Positions 15,767-24,569 are shown, numbered from the stretch's first letter. The stretch is 64,000 bases of DNA from Streptomyces sp. NBC_00377 (GCF_036075115.1 NZ_CP107958.1:7378001-7442000); one strand, 5' to 3'. The notes: generated by a model from the sequence alone, not told the origin. Program-made: numbers and translations.

Positions 15767-18279
15767 TGCGGGTCCCGCTTTCCTGGCTGCGGGAGTACGT
15801 CGACCTGCCGGCCACCGAGACCGGCCGTGACGTGCAGGCCAAGCTGGTGTCGGCCGGCCTCGAGGTCGAGACGGTCGAGCACCTCGGAGCCGACCTCAAG
15901 GGCCCGCTCGTCGTGGGCCAGGTGCTCACCATCGAGGAGCTCGAAGGCTTCAAGAAGCCGATCCGCTTCTGCACCGTCGACGTCGGCACCGCCAACGGCA
16001 CCGGCGAGCCGCAGGAGATCGTCTGCGGCGCCCGCAACTTCGCCGTCGGCGACAAGGTCGTGGTGGTCCTCCCGGGCGCCGTCCTGCCCGGCAACTTCGC
16101 CATCGCCGCACGCAAGACCTACGGCAAGACGTCCCACGGCATGATCTGCTCCGGCGACGAGCTGGGCATGGGCGACGACGGCAGCCACGGCATCATCGTG
16201 CTGCCGCCGGAGACCGAGGTCGGCAAGGACGCGATCGAGCTGCTGGAGCTGGTCGACGAGGTCCTCGACATCGCCGTCACCGCCAACCGCGGCGACTGCC
16301 TGTCCATCCGCGGTGTCGCCCGCGAGGCCGCCATCGCCTACGGTCTGTCGCTGCGCGACCCGGCGCTGATCGACGTGCCGGCGCCGAACGCCTTCGGCTA
16401 CCCGGTGCAGATCTCCGAGCCGATGGGCTGCGACCGCTTCACCGCCCGCACCGTCACCGGTCTGAGCCCCGAGGCACGCTCCCCGATCTGGCTGTCGCGC
16501 CGGCTCCAGAAGGTCGGCATGCGCCCGATCTCGCTGGCCGTCGACATCACCAACTACGTGATGATGGAACTCGGCCAGCCGCTGCACGCCTACGACCGTT
16601 CGCTGGTCCAGGGCACCATCGGTGTGCGCCGGGCCAATGAAGGCGAGCGGATCGTCACCCTCGACGGGGTGACGCGCGAGCTGCACGCCGAGGACCTGGT
16701 GATCACCGACGACCGCGGGCCCATCGGCCTCGCCGGCGTCATGGGCGGCGCGAACACCGAGATCGCCGACCACGACAGCGTGGAGAGCCTGACGACCGAC
16801 GTGGTCATCGAGGCCGCCCACTTCGACGCGGTGTCGGTCGCGCGGACGGCCCGCCGCCACAAGCTGTCCTCCGAGGCGTCCAAGCGCTTCGAGCGCGGCG
16901 TCGACCCGCAGGCCGCGGCGGCCGCCGCGCAGCGCACGGTCGACCTGCTGGTACTGCTCGCCGGCGGCACGGCCGACGCGGGCGTCACGGAGATCATCGC
17001 CCCGTCCGCCCCGCACACGATCAGCGTCCCGGCCGACCACCCGGACAAGGTCGCGGGAGTGGAGTACGGGCGTGAGACCGTCGTCCGCCGCCTCCAGGAG
17101 ATCGGCTGCGACGTGTACGGGCAGGACGAGCTGATCGTCACCGTCCCGTCCTGGCGGCCCGACCTCGCCGAGGCCAACGACCTGGCGGAGGAGGTCATCC
17201 GGCTGGAGGGCTACGAGAGCCTGCCCTCCACGCTGCCCAAGCCGCCCTCCGGCCGCGGTCTCACCCACCGCCAGCGTCTGCACCGCCGCGTCGGCCGCGC
17301 GCTGGCCGGGGCCGGCTACGTCGAGGCGCCGAACTACCCGTTCATCGGAGAGCAGGTCTTCGACCAGCTCGGCCTGGCCGCCGACGACCCGGCCCGCCGG
17401 GTCGTGAAGCTCACCAACCCGCTCAACGACGAGGAGCCCGCACTCCGTACGTCGCTGCTGCCGGGGCTGCTGGCCGCCCTGCGGCGCAACGACGGCCGTG
17501 GCTCCCACGACCTGGCGCTGTTCGAGACCGGCCTGGTGTTCCTCCCCCAGGAGGAGCAGCGCGTCGCCGGGCACCTGCCCGTCGACCGCCGCCCCACCGA
17601 CGAGGAGATCGCGGCCCTGGACGCCGTGCTCCCCGCGCAGCCGCGCCACGTCGCCGCCGTCCTCGCGGGCGCCCGCGAGCAGGCCGGCTGGTGGGGCAAG
17701 GGCCGTCCCGCGGACTGGGCCGACGCGGTCGAGGCGGCGCGTACCGTCGCCCACGAGGCCGGGGCCGAACTGACCGTCCGCAGCGGCCAGTACGGGCCGT
17801 GGCACCCGGGCCGGTGCGCCGAACTGGTCGTCGTCGTCGACGGCGCCGAGCGCGTCGTGGGCCACGCGGGCGAGCTGCACCCGCGGGTGCTGAAGGCACT
17901 GGGGCTGCCCTCGCGGACCTCCGCGATGGAGCTGGACCTCGATGTCCTGGAGCAGGTCGGCGACGACACACCCCAGGCGCCGCGCATCTCCGCGTTCCCG
18001 GTCGCCACGCAGGACGTCGCCCTCGTCGTCGACGCGTTCGTGCCGCACGCCGAGGTCGAGGCGGCGCTGCGCGAGGGCGCGGGCGAACTGCTGGAGGGCA
18101 TCCGGCTGTTCGACGTGTACGAGAACGCGGAGCAGCTCGGTGACGGGCGCAAGTCGCTCGCGTACGCGCTGCGTTTTCGCGCGAGCGATCGGACGCTGAC
18201 CGTGGACGAGGCGTCGGCCGCACGGGACGCCGCGGTTGCCCTCGCGGGCGAGCGGACGGGAGCGGTGCTGCGCGGCTGA
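15766..18279 (+). CDS. pheT: Phenylalanyl-tRNA synthetase beta subunit
   Basis: 837 residues, the usual length. Domains in order: N-terminal segment MRVPLSWLREYVDLP, tRNA-binding EMAP/OB-fold domain (about 40-150; VCGARNFAVGDKVVV), B3/B4 editing domain (GLAGVMGGANTEI; SSEASKRFERGVD), B5 domain, catalytic-like core and C-terminal anticodon-binding ferredoxin fold (SAFPVATQDVALVVD to the end). It edits mischarged Tyr-tRNA-Phe and recognises the anticodon. Translation is coupled to pheS. A repeat-rich 593-bp region follows. Confidence 0.97.
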   Translation: MRVPLSWLREYVDLPATETGRDVQAKLVSAGLEVETVEHLGADLKGPLVVGQVLTIEELEGFKKPIRFCTVDVGTANGTGEPQEIVCGARNFAVGDKVVVVLPGAVLPGNFAIAARKTYGKTSHGMICSGDELGMGDDGSHGIIVLPPETEVGKDAIELLELVDEVLDIAVTANRGDCLSIRGVAREAAIAYGLSLRDPALIDVPAPNAFGYPVQISEPMGCDRFTARTVTGLSPEARSPIWLSRRLQKVGMRPISLAVDITNYVMMELGQPLHAYDRSLVQGTIGVRRANEGERIVTLDGVTRELHAEDLVITDDRGPIGLAGVMGGANTEIADHDSVESLTTDVVIEAAHFDAVSVARTARRHKLSSEASKRFERGVDPQAAAAAAQRTVDLLVLLAGGTADAGVTEIIAPSAPHTISVPADHPDKVAGVEYGRETVVRRLQEIGCDVYGQDELIVTVPSWRPDLAEANDLAEEVIRLEGYESLPSTLPKPPSGRGLTHRQRLHRRVGRALAGAGYVEAPNYPFIGEQVFDQLGLAADDPARRVVKLTNPLNDEEPALRTSLLPGLLAALRRNDGRGSHDLALFETGLVFLPQEEQRVAGHLPVDRRPTDEEIAALDAVLPAQPRHVAAVLAGAREQAGWWGKGRPADWADAVEAARTVAHEAGAELTVRSGQYGPWHPGRCAELVVVVDGAERVVGHAGELHPRVLKALGLPSRTSAMELDLDVLEQVGDDTPQAPRISAFPVATQDVALVVDAFVPHAEVEAALREGAGELLEGIRLFDVYENAEQLGDGRKSLAYALRFRASDRTLTVDEASAARDAAVALAGERTGAVLRG

Positions 18280-18379
18280 CGCCGGTGGCGCAGGCCCCCG
18301 CCGCCCGCCCACGGGCAGCGGCGGCTGCGCCCCTGCGCCCGGGATGTTGTGGGTCGGCTGCGGGTCCGCTGTGGCCGGT

Positions 18380-18584
18380 CGCGCAGTTCCCCGCGCCCCT
18401 TGGGGTGCGGGGCTGTGCCCCTGAGCCCGGGGTGAGGCCGCGTGTTGGCTGCGGGCCCGCCGTGGCCGGTCGCGCAGTTCCCCGCGCCCCTGCATCCGGG
18501 TTGAGGTTGTGGGTCGGGGGGCGGAGCCGCCCGGGGTGCAGGGGGCGAAGCCCCCGCACCCCGGGGGCGCGGGGAACTGCGCGA
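18380..18584. repeat. Cluster of three GCGCAGTTCCCCGCGCC repeats
   Basis: Two direct copies at 18380-18400 and 18470-18491 lie 90 bp apart inside a longer similar segment; an inverted copy is at 18563-18584. The second and third face each other and can form a long hairpin. The 18280-18872 gap also contains the tandem repeat below; no gene was found in it. Confidence 0.85.
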
Positions 18585-18607
18585 CCAGCCCCCACGGACC
18601 CGCACTC

Positions 18608-18679
18608 GAAGTCGGCTGAACCCGCGGAGCCGCAGTCGGCTGAACCCGCGGAGCCGAAGTCGGCTGAACCCGCGGAGCG
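18608..18679. repeat. 24-bp tandem repeat, three units
   Basis: The unit (G/A)AGTCGGCTGAACCCGCGG plus AGCC occurs three times head to tail at 18608, 18632 and 18656, with one or two differences. No spacers, so not CRISPR. Confidence 0.85.
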
Positions 18680-18804
18680 ACACCGCCGGGCCGTCGTTCA
18701 TGAGGGGGAGCCGACGGCCCGGCGAACCTCTTGCGAGGTATTCCAGTCAAGCGGTCGGAAACGCTCCGCGACAGCGCGCGCACGCTGCGGATGCGCGTAC
18801 TTCG

Positions 18805-18838
18805 TTCACACCCCGTGTGAAGACGGACCCACTAGTGT
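18805..18838 (+). promoter_or_regulatory. Candidate promoter with 17-bp palindromic operator
   Basis: TTCACAC-CCC-GTGTGAA is a perfect dyad at 18805-18821. A -10-like TAGTGT lies at 18833-18838, so the dyad covers the expected -35 position. It probably controls the regulator gene that starts at 18873, perhaps by autoregulation. Confidence 0.5.
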
Positions 18839-18872
18839 CTTACGGGACCGAGGTACCGGGGGGGGGCACCCA

Positions 18873-20213
18873 ATGCAGCCCAACTCTCTGCTCGACGCGA
18901 TCCTGGACGAGGCGGGCGTCTCGCACGCGGGCCTCGCCGCCCACGTCAACCAGGCCGGACGCACCCGCGGACTCGCGCTGCGGTACGAGCACACGGCGGT
19001 GGCCCGGTGGCTGAAGGGCCAGCGCCCGCGGGGCCAGGTGCCCGACCTGATCTGCGAGGTGCTCGCGGTACGGCTGCACCGCCCGGTCACCCTCGACGAC
19101 ATCGGTCTCGGCGTGCCGGGCGAGCCGTCCAGCCCGCACGGCACCTCGCTCTCCGGCTTCGTCGAGCGAGCCACCGCCCTGTGGCGCTCCGACGAGCAGC
19201 AGCGCCCGCACCTCCTCGGAGCGCCCGCCCTCACCGGCACGCCGGCCGTGATGCCGGTGTGGGAGTGGGAGAACCCGCCGGAGGACGTCGACGTCTCGCG
19301 GGGCGGCCGGCATCCCGTCACCTCGGCCGACATCGAGATGCTGCGGTCCGCCCGCGCCCACTACGAGCAGATGTACCGCAAGGCGGGCGGCATCGCGACC
19401 CGCAGCCGGATCGTCGGCTTCCTCAACGCGGAGGCGGCGCCCCTGCTGCGCGGCAGCTACACGGACGAGAGAGGCCGGCAACTGCACCGCGCGACCGGCG
19501 GGTTGGTCGCGGTCGCCGGGATCTGCGCTTATGACTCGGACGCGCACGGCCTGGCCCAGCGCTACTTCCACCAGGCGCTCAGACTGGCAAAGGCCAGTGG
19601 CGACCGGGGACTCGGGGCGTACGTCATAGCGCTGCTCGTCAACCAGTCGCTGTTCATGCGGGAGTACCGGCAGGCCGTCGCCTTCGCGGAGGCCGCGCTG
19701 CGGGCGGCGGGACGCCACATCACGCCCGCCCTCTCCTCCGATCTGTACGCGATGCAGGCGAAGGCGTACGCCCACCTCGGCGACGGCACGAGTGCCCTGT
19801 CGTCCATCCGGCGTGCCGAGACGGCCGCCGATCACATCCGGCGCGGACACGAGCCCGACGAGACCGGCTATGTCCAGCCGGGGCTGGTCAACGTCCAGGT
19901 GGCGGAGGCACTGCTGTGTCTCGGTGACCTCACCGCCGCCGCCGAGCATGCCGCGGCCGCCGTAGACACGCCGGCGCACGACCGGGGGCGCGTGCACCGG
20001 CTCGCCATGCTCAGCACGATCGAACTGCGCCGGGGCAACACCGACAAGGCGGTGGTCACCGCGGTCCGGATGGCCGAGCAGGCCCGGGGGATGGAGTCCC
20101 AGCGTCTGCGCGACAGACTCCGGGCGGTGCGCGAGCACCTGGCGCGCAGCGGCTGCGCGGGAACGGCCGAGGCCGCCGAACTCATCGACGGGGCACTGCG
20201 CGTACCGCTGTAG
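18873..20213 (+). CDS. NsdA-like TPR-containing transcriptional regulator
   Basis: 446 residues. The N-terminus has a helix-turn-helix-like segment (SLLDAILDEAGVSHAGLAAHVNQAG, here cut to its first part: SLLDAILDEAGVSHAGLAA) followed by a WLKGQRPRGQVPDLICEVLA region as in Streptomyces regulators with a lambda-repressor-like head. From about residue 150 the protein is made of helical TPR-like repeats (YFHQALRLAKASGD, AYAHLGDGTSALSSIRRAE). This layout resembles NsdA and related developmental regulators. ATG 18873 follows a G-rich ribosome site. Its target is unknown; the palindrome upstream suggests self-control. Confidence 0.75.
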   Translation: MQPNSLLDAILDEAGVSHAGLAAHVNQAGRTRGLALRYEHTAVARWLKGQRPRGQVPDLICEVLAVRLHRPVTLDDIGLGVPGEPSSPHGTSLSGFVERATALWRSDEQQRPHLLGAPALTGTPAVMPVWEWENPPEDVDVSRGGRHPVTSADIEMLRSARAHYEQMYRKAGGIATRSRIVGFLNAEAAPLLRGSYTDERGRQLHRATGGLVAVAGICAYDSDAHGLAQRYFHQALRLAKASGDRGLGAYVIALLVNQSLFMREYRQAVAFAEAALRAAGRHITPALSSDLYAMQAKAYAHLGDGTSALSSIRRAETAADHIRRGHEPDETGYVQPGLVNVQVAEALLCLGDLTAAAEHAAAAVDTPAHDRGRVHRLAMLSTIELRRGNTDKAVVTAVRMAEQARGMESQRLRDRLRAVREHLARSGCAGTAEAAELIDGALRVPL

Positions 20214-20237
20214 GCGGCAGGCCGCGGTGTCGGGCAC

Positions 20238-20340
20238 GAACACCGGCCAGGGCACCGGCACAACGGCACAGGCGCCGGTCATGGCACGGGCACAACAACA
20301 CCGGCACGGGCACGACAACACCGGCACGACAACTCCGGCG
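20238..20340. repeat. GGCAC-rich minisatellite upstream of the NUDIX gene
   Basis: Imperfect units of GGCACGACAACACC and related GGCACAAC motifs repeat several times between the regulator stop and the NUDIX start. Confidence 0.6.
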
Positions 20341-20406
20341 GCTACGCGGACGCTGCATAGTTCCTGCTGCGATATTGCCACTCACTCGACGGAAGGTGGC
20401 AGAACC

Positions 20407-20943
20407 GTGCAGTGGACGAAACAGAACGAGCAAACTGTGTACGAAAACCGCTGGTTCAGCGTCAACCTGGCAGATGTGGAGCTGCCGGACGGCCGGCACC
20501 TCGACCACTTCCTCATACGGCTGAGGCCGGTCGCGGTGGCGACGGTCGTGAACGACGACAACGAGGTGCTCCTGCTGTGGCGCCACCGCTTCATCACCGA
20601 CAGCTGGGGGTGGGAGCTCGCGGCGGGCGTCGTCGAGGACGGCGAGGACGTCGCGCGCGCGGCCGCCAGAGAACTCGAGGAGGAGACCGGCTGGCGGCCG
20701 GGGCCGTTGCACCACCTCATGAGCGTGGAGCCGTCGAACGGGCTCACCGACGCCGTCCACCACATCTACTGGTCGCACGACGGCGAGTACGTCGGACACC
20801 CGGTCGACGACTTCGAGTCGGACCGCAGGGAATGGGTCGCGCTCGAACTCGTTCCCGGCATGGTCGCCCGGGGGGAGGTCCCCGCCGCCAACATGGCGGC
20901 CGCGCTGATGCTGCTGCACCACCTCAGGAACCCCAAGGCCTAG
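20407..20943 (+). CDS. NUDIX hydrolase
   Basis: 178 residues. The NUDIX box is complete: G-x5-E-x7-RELEEETGW between residues about 77 and 100 (starting GVVEDGEDVARAA). The sequence around it (LLLWRHRFITDSWGWELAAG) resembles ADP-ribose or nucleotide-sugar pyrophosphatases. GTG 20407 is chosen because GGAAGGTGG precedes it; the frame extends upstream to 20227 only through the GGCAC repeat, which is not protein-like. It converges with the dehydrogenase gene. The substrate cannot be read. Confidence 0.87.
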   Translation: MQWTKQNEQTVYENRWFSVNLADVELPDGRHLDHFLIRLRPVAVATVVNDDNEVLLLWRHRFITDSWGWELAAGVVEDGEDVARAAARELEEETGWRPGPLHHLMSVEPSNGLTDAVHHIYWSHDGEYVGHPVDDFESDRREWVALELVPGMVARGEVPAANMAAALMLLHHLRNPKA

Positions 20944-21037
20944 CGGGCGCCGGCCGGGGTGCGCAGCTCGTCGAGTGCCGAGGGGAGAAGCGTGCGGGCG
21001 GGCGGGTACGGCCCGAGCGCACACGGTGCGTGGACGT

Positions 21038-21073
21038 CTCGGGCCCGGCGCTCCGAGGAGCACCGGGCCCGAG
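21038..21073. terminator. Bidirectional terminator hairpin
   Basis: CTCGGGCCCGG at 21038-21048 pairs perfectly with CCGGGCCCGAG at 21063-21073 (11-bp stem, 14-nt loop) between two convergent genes. Confidence 0.7.
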
Positions 21074-21097
21074 AGGAACACCGCCGGTGTCAGTACG

Positions 21098-21970
21098 TCA
21101 GTACGTGTAGAAGCCCGAGCCGGTCTTGCGGCCCAGCCGGCCCGCGTCCACCATGCGCTGGAGCAGCGGGGGAGCGGCGTACAGCGGTTCCTTGTACTCG
21201 TCGTACATGCTCTGCGCCACCGAGGCGACCGTGTCCAGGCCGATCAGGTCGGACAGCTTCAGCGGGCCCATCGGGTGGGCGCAGCCCATCTCCATGCCGT
21301 TGTCGATGTCCTCGCGGCTGGCGATGCCCGTCTCGAACATCCGGATCGCGGAGAGCAGGTAGGGGATCAGCAGCGCGTTGACCACGAAGCCGGACCGGTC
21401 CTGGGCGCGGATCGCGTGCTTGCCCAGTACCTTCTCGGCGAACAGCTGGGCCCGGCCGAGCGTGCCCTCGGAGGTGGTCAGCGCCGGGATCAGCTCGACC
21501 AGCTGCTGCACCGGAGCCGGGTTGAAGAAGTGGACGCCCACGACGTGGTCGGGCCGCGAGGTGGCGACCGCCAGCTTCACCAGCGGGATGGAGGAGGTGT
21601 TGGAGGCGAGGATCGCGTCCGGGCGGGTCACGACCTGGTCGAGGACCTGGAAGATCTCGGTCTTCACCTGCTCGTTCTCGACCACGGCCTCGATCACCAG
21701 GTCGCGGTCGGCGAACTCGCCGAGATCGGTGGTGAAGCTGAGGCGCGCGAGCGCCGTGTCCCGCTCCTCCTCGGAGATCTTGCCGCGTTCGGCGGCCTTG
21801 GCCAGGGAGTTCAACAGCCGGGTACGGCCGATCTCCAGGGCCTCGCCGGTGGTCTCGGCGACCTTGACGTCAAGACCGGCGCGGGCGCAGACCTCCGCGA
21901 TGCCCGCCCCCATCTGGCCGCAGCCCACCACTCCGACCCGTGAGAGATCTCCCGCTGGGGTGCCCGTCAC
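21098..21970 (-). CDS. 3-hydroxybutyryl-CoA dehydrogenase
   Basis: 290 residues from GTG 21970, preceded on the minus strand by AAAGGGA. The Rossmann motif VGVVGCGQMGAGIAE binds NAD; the catalytic His and Asn lie in VVGVHFFNPAPV and the SNTSS region; the C-terminal dimer domain (GCAHPMGPLKLSDLIGLD) is typical. It oxidises or reduces 3-hydroxyacyl-CoA in fatty-acid or acetoacetyl-CoA metabolism and is cytosolic. The gene stands alone and diverges from a secreted hydrolase gene over a 171-bp spacer with a candidate operator. Confidence 0.92.
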   Translation of the reverse strand: MTGTPAGDLSRVGVVGCGQMGAGIAEVCARAGLDVKVAETTGEALEIGRTRLLNSLAKAAERGKISEEERDTALARLSFTTDLGEFADRDLVIEAVVENEQVKTEIFQVLDQVVTRPDAILASNTSSIPLVKLAVATSRPDHVVGVHFFNPAPVQQLVELIPALTTSEGTLGRAQLFAEKVLGKHAIRAQDRSGFVVNALLIPYLLSAIRMFETGIASREDIDNGMEMGCAHPMGPLKLSDLIGLDTVASVAQSMYDEYKEPLYAAPPLLQRMVDAGRLGRKTGSGFYTY

Positions 21971-22048
21971 ATCGTCCCTTTCGCCGCGCTGACTCTGATG
22001 GCCGGTGCAGATCCGCCGGGTTGCGGCCGCCCTGCTCCGATCGTGCAC

Positions 22049-22064
22049 GTTACTAGCAAGTATC
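22049..22064. promoter_or_regulatory. Candidate operator between dehydrogenase and GHL10 genes
   Basis: GTTACT-AGCA-AGTATC is an imperfect dyad (5 of 6 pairs) 79 bp upstream of the dehydrogenase start. TetR-type regulators of acyl-CoA genes often use sites of this shape; the match is suggestive only. Confidence 0.35.
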
Positions 22065-22141
22065 GATGATCGATCGCCGGGGTGGGGGCATGCTGGGCCC
22101 CGAAACGATCCGTGACCGAGCGGATCCGCGGAGTAGGTGGG

Positions 22142-23371
22142 ATGTGTGCGATGGGGCGACTGACACGGCGGGCGTTCGCGCTGGCAGCGCTGTCGGCGTT
22201 CACCACGACGGGCGCGGCGGCCGCTCCCGTGAGGGAGCGGCGGGCGGCGACGGAGATGCGGGGGATGTGGCTGGCGACCGTCGGCAACCGCGACTGGCCC
22301 TCCCGCCCCGGGCTGACCGCCGCCGCGCAGCGCGCCGAGCTGATCGGCCTTCTCGACCTGGCGGTGAGCCGGCGGCTCAACACGGTGATCTTCCAGGTGC
22401 GGCCCACGGCCGACGCGCTCTGGCCCTCCCCGTACGAGCCCTGGTCGCAGGTGCTCACCGGCACCCAGGGGAAGTCGCCGGGCTGGGACCCGCTGGGCAC
22501 GGCCGTCGAGGAAGCGCATGCGCGAAAACTGCAACTGCACGCCTGGTTCAACCCGTACCGGGTCGCGACCCACGGCGACCCCGCGAAGCTCGTCGCCTCC
22601 CACCCGGCGCGCAAGCACCCGCGGTGGGTGGTCCCGTTCGGCGGGAAGCTCTACTACAACCCGGGCCTGCCCGAGGTCCGCGCCTTCGTCCAGGACGCGA
22701 TCCTCGACGCCGTCAAGAAGTACCCCCTGGACGCCGTGCACTTCGACGACTACTTCTATCCGTACCCGGTGGCCGGCCTGACCTTCGACGACGAGGCCGC
22801 GTACGACGCGCACGGCGGCGCCTTCTCCAGCAGGGCCGCCTGGCGGCGCGACAACGTCGACAGGCTGGTGCTGGAGACGGCCGCCCGGATCAAGGCCGTG
22901 CGCCCGGCCACCCAGTTCGGGATCAGCCCCTTCGGGGTGTGGCGCAACGCCTCCACGGACTCACGCGGCTCGGACACCAGGGCGCTCCAGTCGTACGACG
23001 ACATTTACGCGGACAGCCGCAAGTGGGTGCGGAAGGGCTGGATCGACTACGTCGTCCCGCAGCTCTACTGGAACATCGGACTGTCGGCGGCCGACTACGC
23101 CAAACTCGTGCCCTGGTGGGCCGGGGTGGCGAAGGGCAGCCGCACCCGTCTCTACCTCGGCGAGGCCCTGTACCGGGCGGGCGATCCGACGCAGTCCGCG
23201 GCCTGGCAGGCCCCTGGTGAACTGTCGGACCACCTCGATCTGGCCGCCGCCCATCCGCAGGTGCGCGGGCATGTCTTCTTCGCCGCCAAGGACGTGCGGA
23301 CGGACCGGATCGGGGCGATGGCGCGGGTGGTCGCCGACCACTACCGGCAGCGGGCGGACCCCCCGCGCTGA
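22142..23371 (+). CDS. Secreted glycoside hydrolase-like protein (GHL10/DUF187)
   Basis: About 409 residues. A Tat-like signal (LTRRAFALAALSAF) and Ala-rich cleavage region are followed by a TIM-barrel of the GHL10 family: MRGMWLATVGNRDWPS at the start, ARKLQLHAWFNPYR, and the probable catalytic HFDDYFYPYP. The family acts on polysaccharides or peptidoglycan, but substrates are mostly unknown. ATG 22142 and ATG 22151 are both possible; AGGTGG at about 22134 is nearer optimum for the second. It stands next to a short DUF1918 gene in the opposite direction. Confidence 0.83.
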   Translation: MCAMGRLTRRAFALAALSAFTTTGAAAAPVRERRAATEMRGMWLATVGNRDWPSRPGLTAAAQRAELIGLLDLAVSRRLNTVIFQVRPTADALWPSPYEPWSQVLTGTQGKSPGWDPLGTAVEEAHARKLQLHAWFNPYRVATHGDPAKLVASHPARKHPRWVVPFGGKLYYNPGLPEVRAFVQDAILDAVKKYPLDAVHFDDYFYPYPVAGLTFDDEAAYDAHGGAFSSRAAWRRDNVDRLVLETAARIKAVRPATQFGISPFGVWRNASTDSRGSDTRALQSYDDIYADSRKWVRKGWIDYVVPQLYWNIGLSAADYAKLVPWWAGVAKGSRTRLYLGEALYRAGDPTQSAAWQAPGELSDHLDLAAAHPQVRGHVFFAAKDVRTDRIGAMARVVADHYRQRADPPR

Positions 23372-23378
23372 TCTGTTC

Positions 23379-23579
23379 CTACCGCTGTTCTTCGGCCATC
23401 CTGTGCCGGATCTCGGTGTCCGGGCCGGGCGAGCAGACGCCCACGTGCCCGTCCGTGAAGCGGACGCGGTACGGGGGATTCCCTCTCTGGCCGAGTACTT
23501 CGACGATCACGCCGACCTTGTCGTGTTGCCCGACCACCCTGCCGTGCTGGACAAGCTGGTCGCCCGTGGTTGCGCGCAT
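23379..23579 (-). CDS. DUF1918 domain protein
   Basis: 66 residues, one SH3-like DUF1918 domain: GDQLVQHGRVVGQHDKVGVI, then PYRVRFTDGHVGVCSPGPD. Start ATG 23579 follows GAGGAGG on the minus strand. Small proteins of this kind are abundant in Streptomyces; no function is established. It ends 8 bp from the GHL10 stop and lies downstream of the EamA gene (51 bp), so it may share its transcript. Confidence 0.82.
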   Translation of the reverse strand: MRATTGDQLVQHGRVVGQHDKVGVIVEVLGQRGNPPYRVRFTDGHVGVCSPGPDTEIRHRMAEEQR

Positions 23580-23629
23580 CTGCGAGGCCTCCTCACCGGG
23601 TTCGGGAGCGGTGGTGCCTTCCGTCGTGG

Positions 23630-24556
23630 CTAGCCGCGGGCCCGCTGGGTGACGGTGATGCAGACGAGCACGGCGGCAGCCGTCAGCGGAGCGGCGGGCG
23701 TGAGGTGCTCGCCCAGCAGCAGCACCGACCACACCAGTGTGAGCAGGGGCTGCGCCAACTGCAACTGGCTGGCCCTGGGAATGCCGATGGCGGCCATACC
23801 CCGGTACCAGACGACCAGGCCGAGGAACTGCGATCCGGCCGCCACCCACAGCAGCCCGGCCACGCTGTGCGCGGTCAGCTGGACGGGCTCGTGGGCCAGG
23901 GCGAGCCCGGCGGCGGGCACGGTGAGCGGCAGGCAGAACACCAGGGCCCAGCCGATGACCTGCCAGCCGGGCATGACCCGGGCCAGCCGGCCCCCCTCGG
24001 TGTAGCCGGCCGCGCACACCAGCAGCGCCCCGAACAGATACAGGTCGGCGCCGGTCAGGGCCCCGCCGCTCTGCTGCACGGTGAACGCCGCCACCGCGGC
24101 GGCGCCGGCCAGCGCGGCCGCCCAGAAGGTGCGGGAGGGGCGGGTCCCCATGCGCAGGGCGGACAGCAGCGCGGTCGTGAGCGGGAGCAGGCCGACCACC
24201 ACGGCGGCGTGCGCGGTGGTGGACGTGCGCAGCGCGAGCGTGGTGAGCAGCGGGAAGCCGACGACGACCCCGGCGGCCACGACGGCGAGTCCCGCCCAGT
24301 GCCGCCGGGCGGGCGGCGGAACACGCAGGACGAGCAGGCACGCACCCGCGATCAACGCGGCCAGGACACTGCGCACGGCGACCAGCGCCCAGGGACCGAA
24401 CCCCTCCAGACCCCAGGCGGTCGCGGGGAAGGTGAGGGAGAAGGCCACGACACCCAGGGCGGCCATGAGGGTGCCGAGGCCACCCGTCCGCGGGAGGGCG
24501 GCCGGGGTGCCGACCGCTATCGCGGGCTGCGCAGTAGCGCTACTCTGTGTCTTCAT
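23630..24556 (-). CDS. EamA/DMT-family transporter
   Basis: 308 residues with ten predicted membrane helices in two EamA repeats (first ending near residue 155). Signature stretches include TFPATAWGLEGFGPWALVAV and the SQFLGLVVWYRGMAAIG segment. These transporters export amino acids, nucleobases or drugs. The start codon (ATG 24556) shares the sequence CATG with the ATG of the divergent MocR regulator, which almost certainly controls it. Substrate unknown. Confidence 0.9.
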   Translation of the reverse strand: MKTQSSATAQPAIAVGTPAALPRTGGLGTLMAALGVVAFSLTFPATAWGLEGFGPWALVAVRSVLAALIAGACLLVLRVPPPARRHWAGLAVVAAGVVVGFPLLTTLALRTSTTAHAAVVVGLLPLTTALLSALRMGTRPSRTFWAAALAGAAAVAAFTVQQSGGALTGADLYLFGALLVCAAGYTEGGRLARVMPGWQVIGWALVFCLPLTVPAAGLALAHEPVQLTAHSVAGLLWVAAGSQFLGLVVWYRGMAAIGIPRASQLQLAQPLLTLVWSVLLLGEHLTPAAPLTAAAVLVCITVTQRARG

Positions 24557-24569
24557 GCAAGAGCGTAGC
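24541..24569. promoter_or_regulatory. Divergent leaderless-type promoters around a shared CATG
   Basis: On the plus strand TACTCT (24541-24546) is followed 8 nt later by ATG. On the minus strand TACGCT (24562-24567 reversed) is followed 5 nt later by ATG. Both spacings suit mRNAs that begin at or near the start codon. A perfect GTAGCGCTAC dyad (24533-24542) overlaps the plus -10. Confidence 0.45.

Noticed and set aside
18608..18679. CRISPR array
   Set aside because: The three 24-bp units are directly adjacent with no unique spacers and no cas genes are present.
15502..18783. A 1093-codon open frame antisense to pheST
   Set aside because: High-GC shadow of a well-supported gene; composition is Arg/Gly/Val-rich without any domain, and codon bias fits the pheS/pheT strand.
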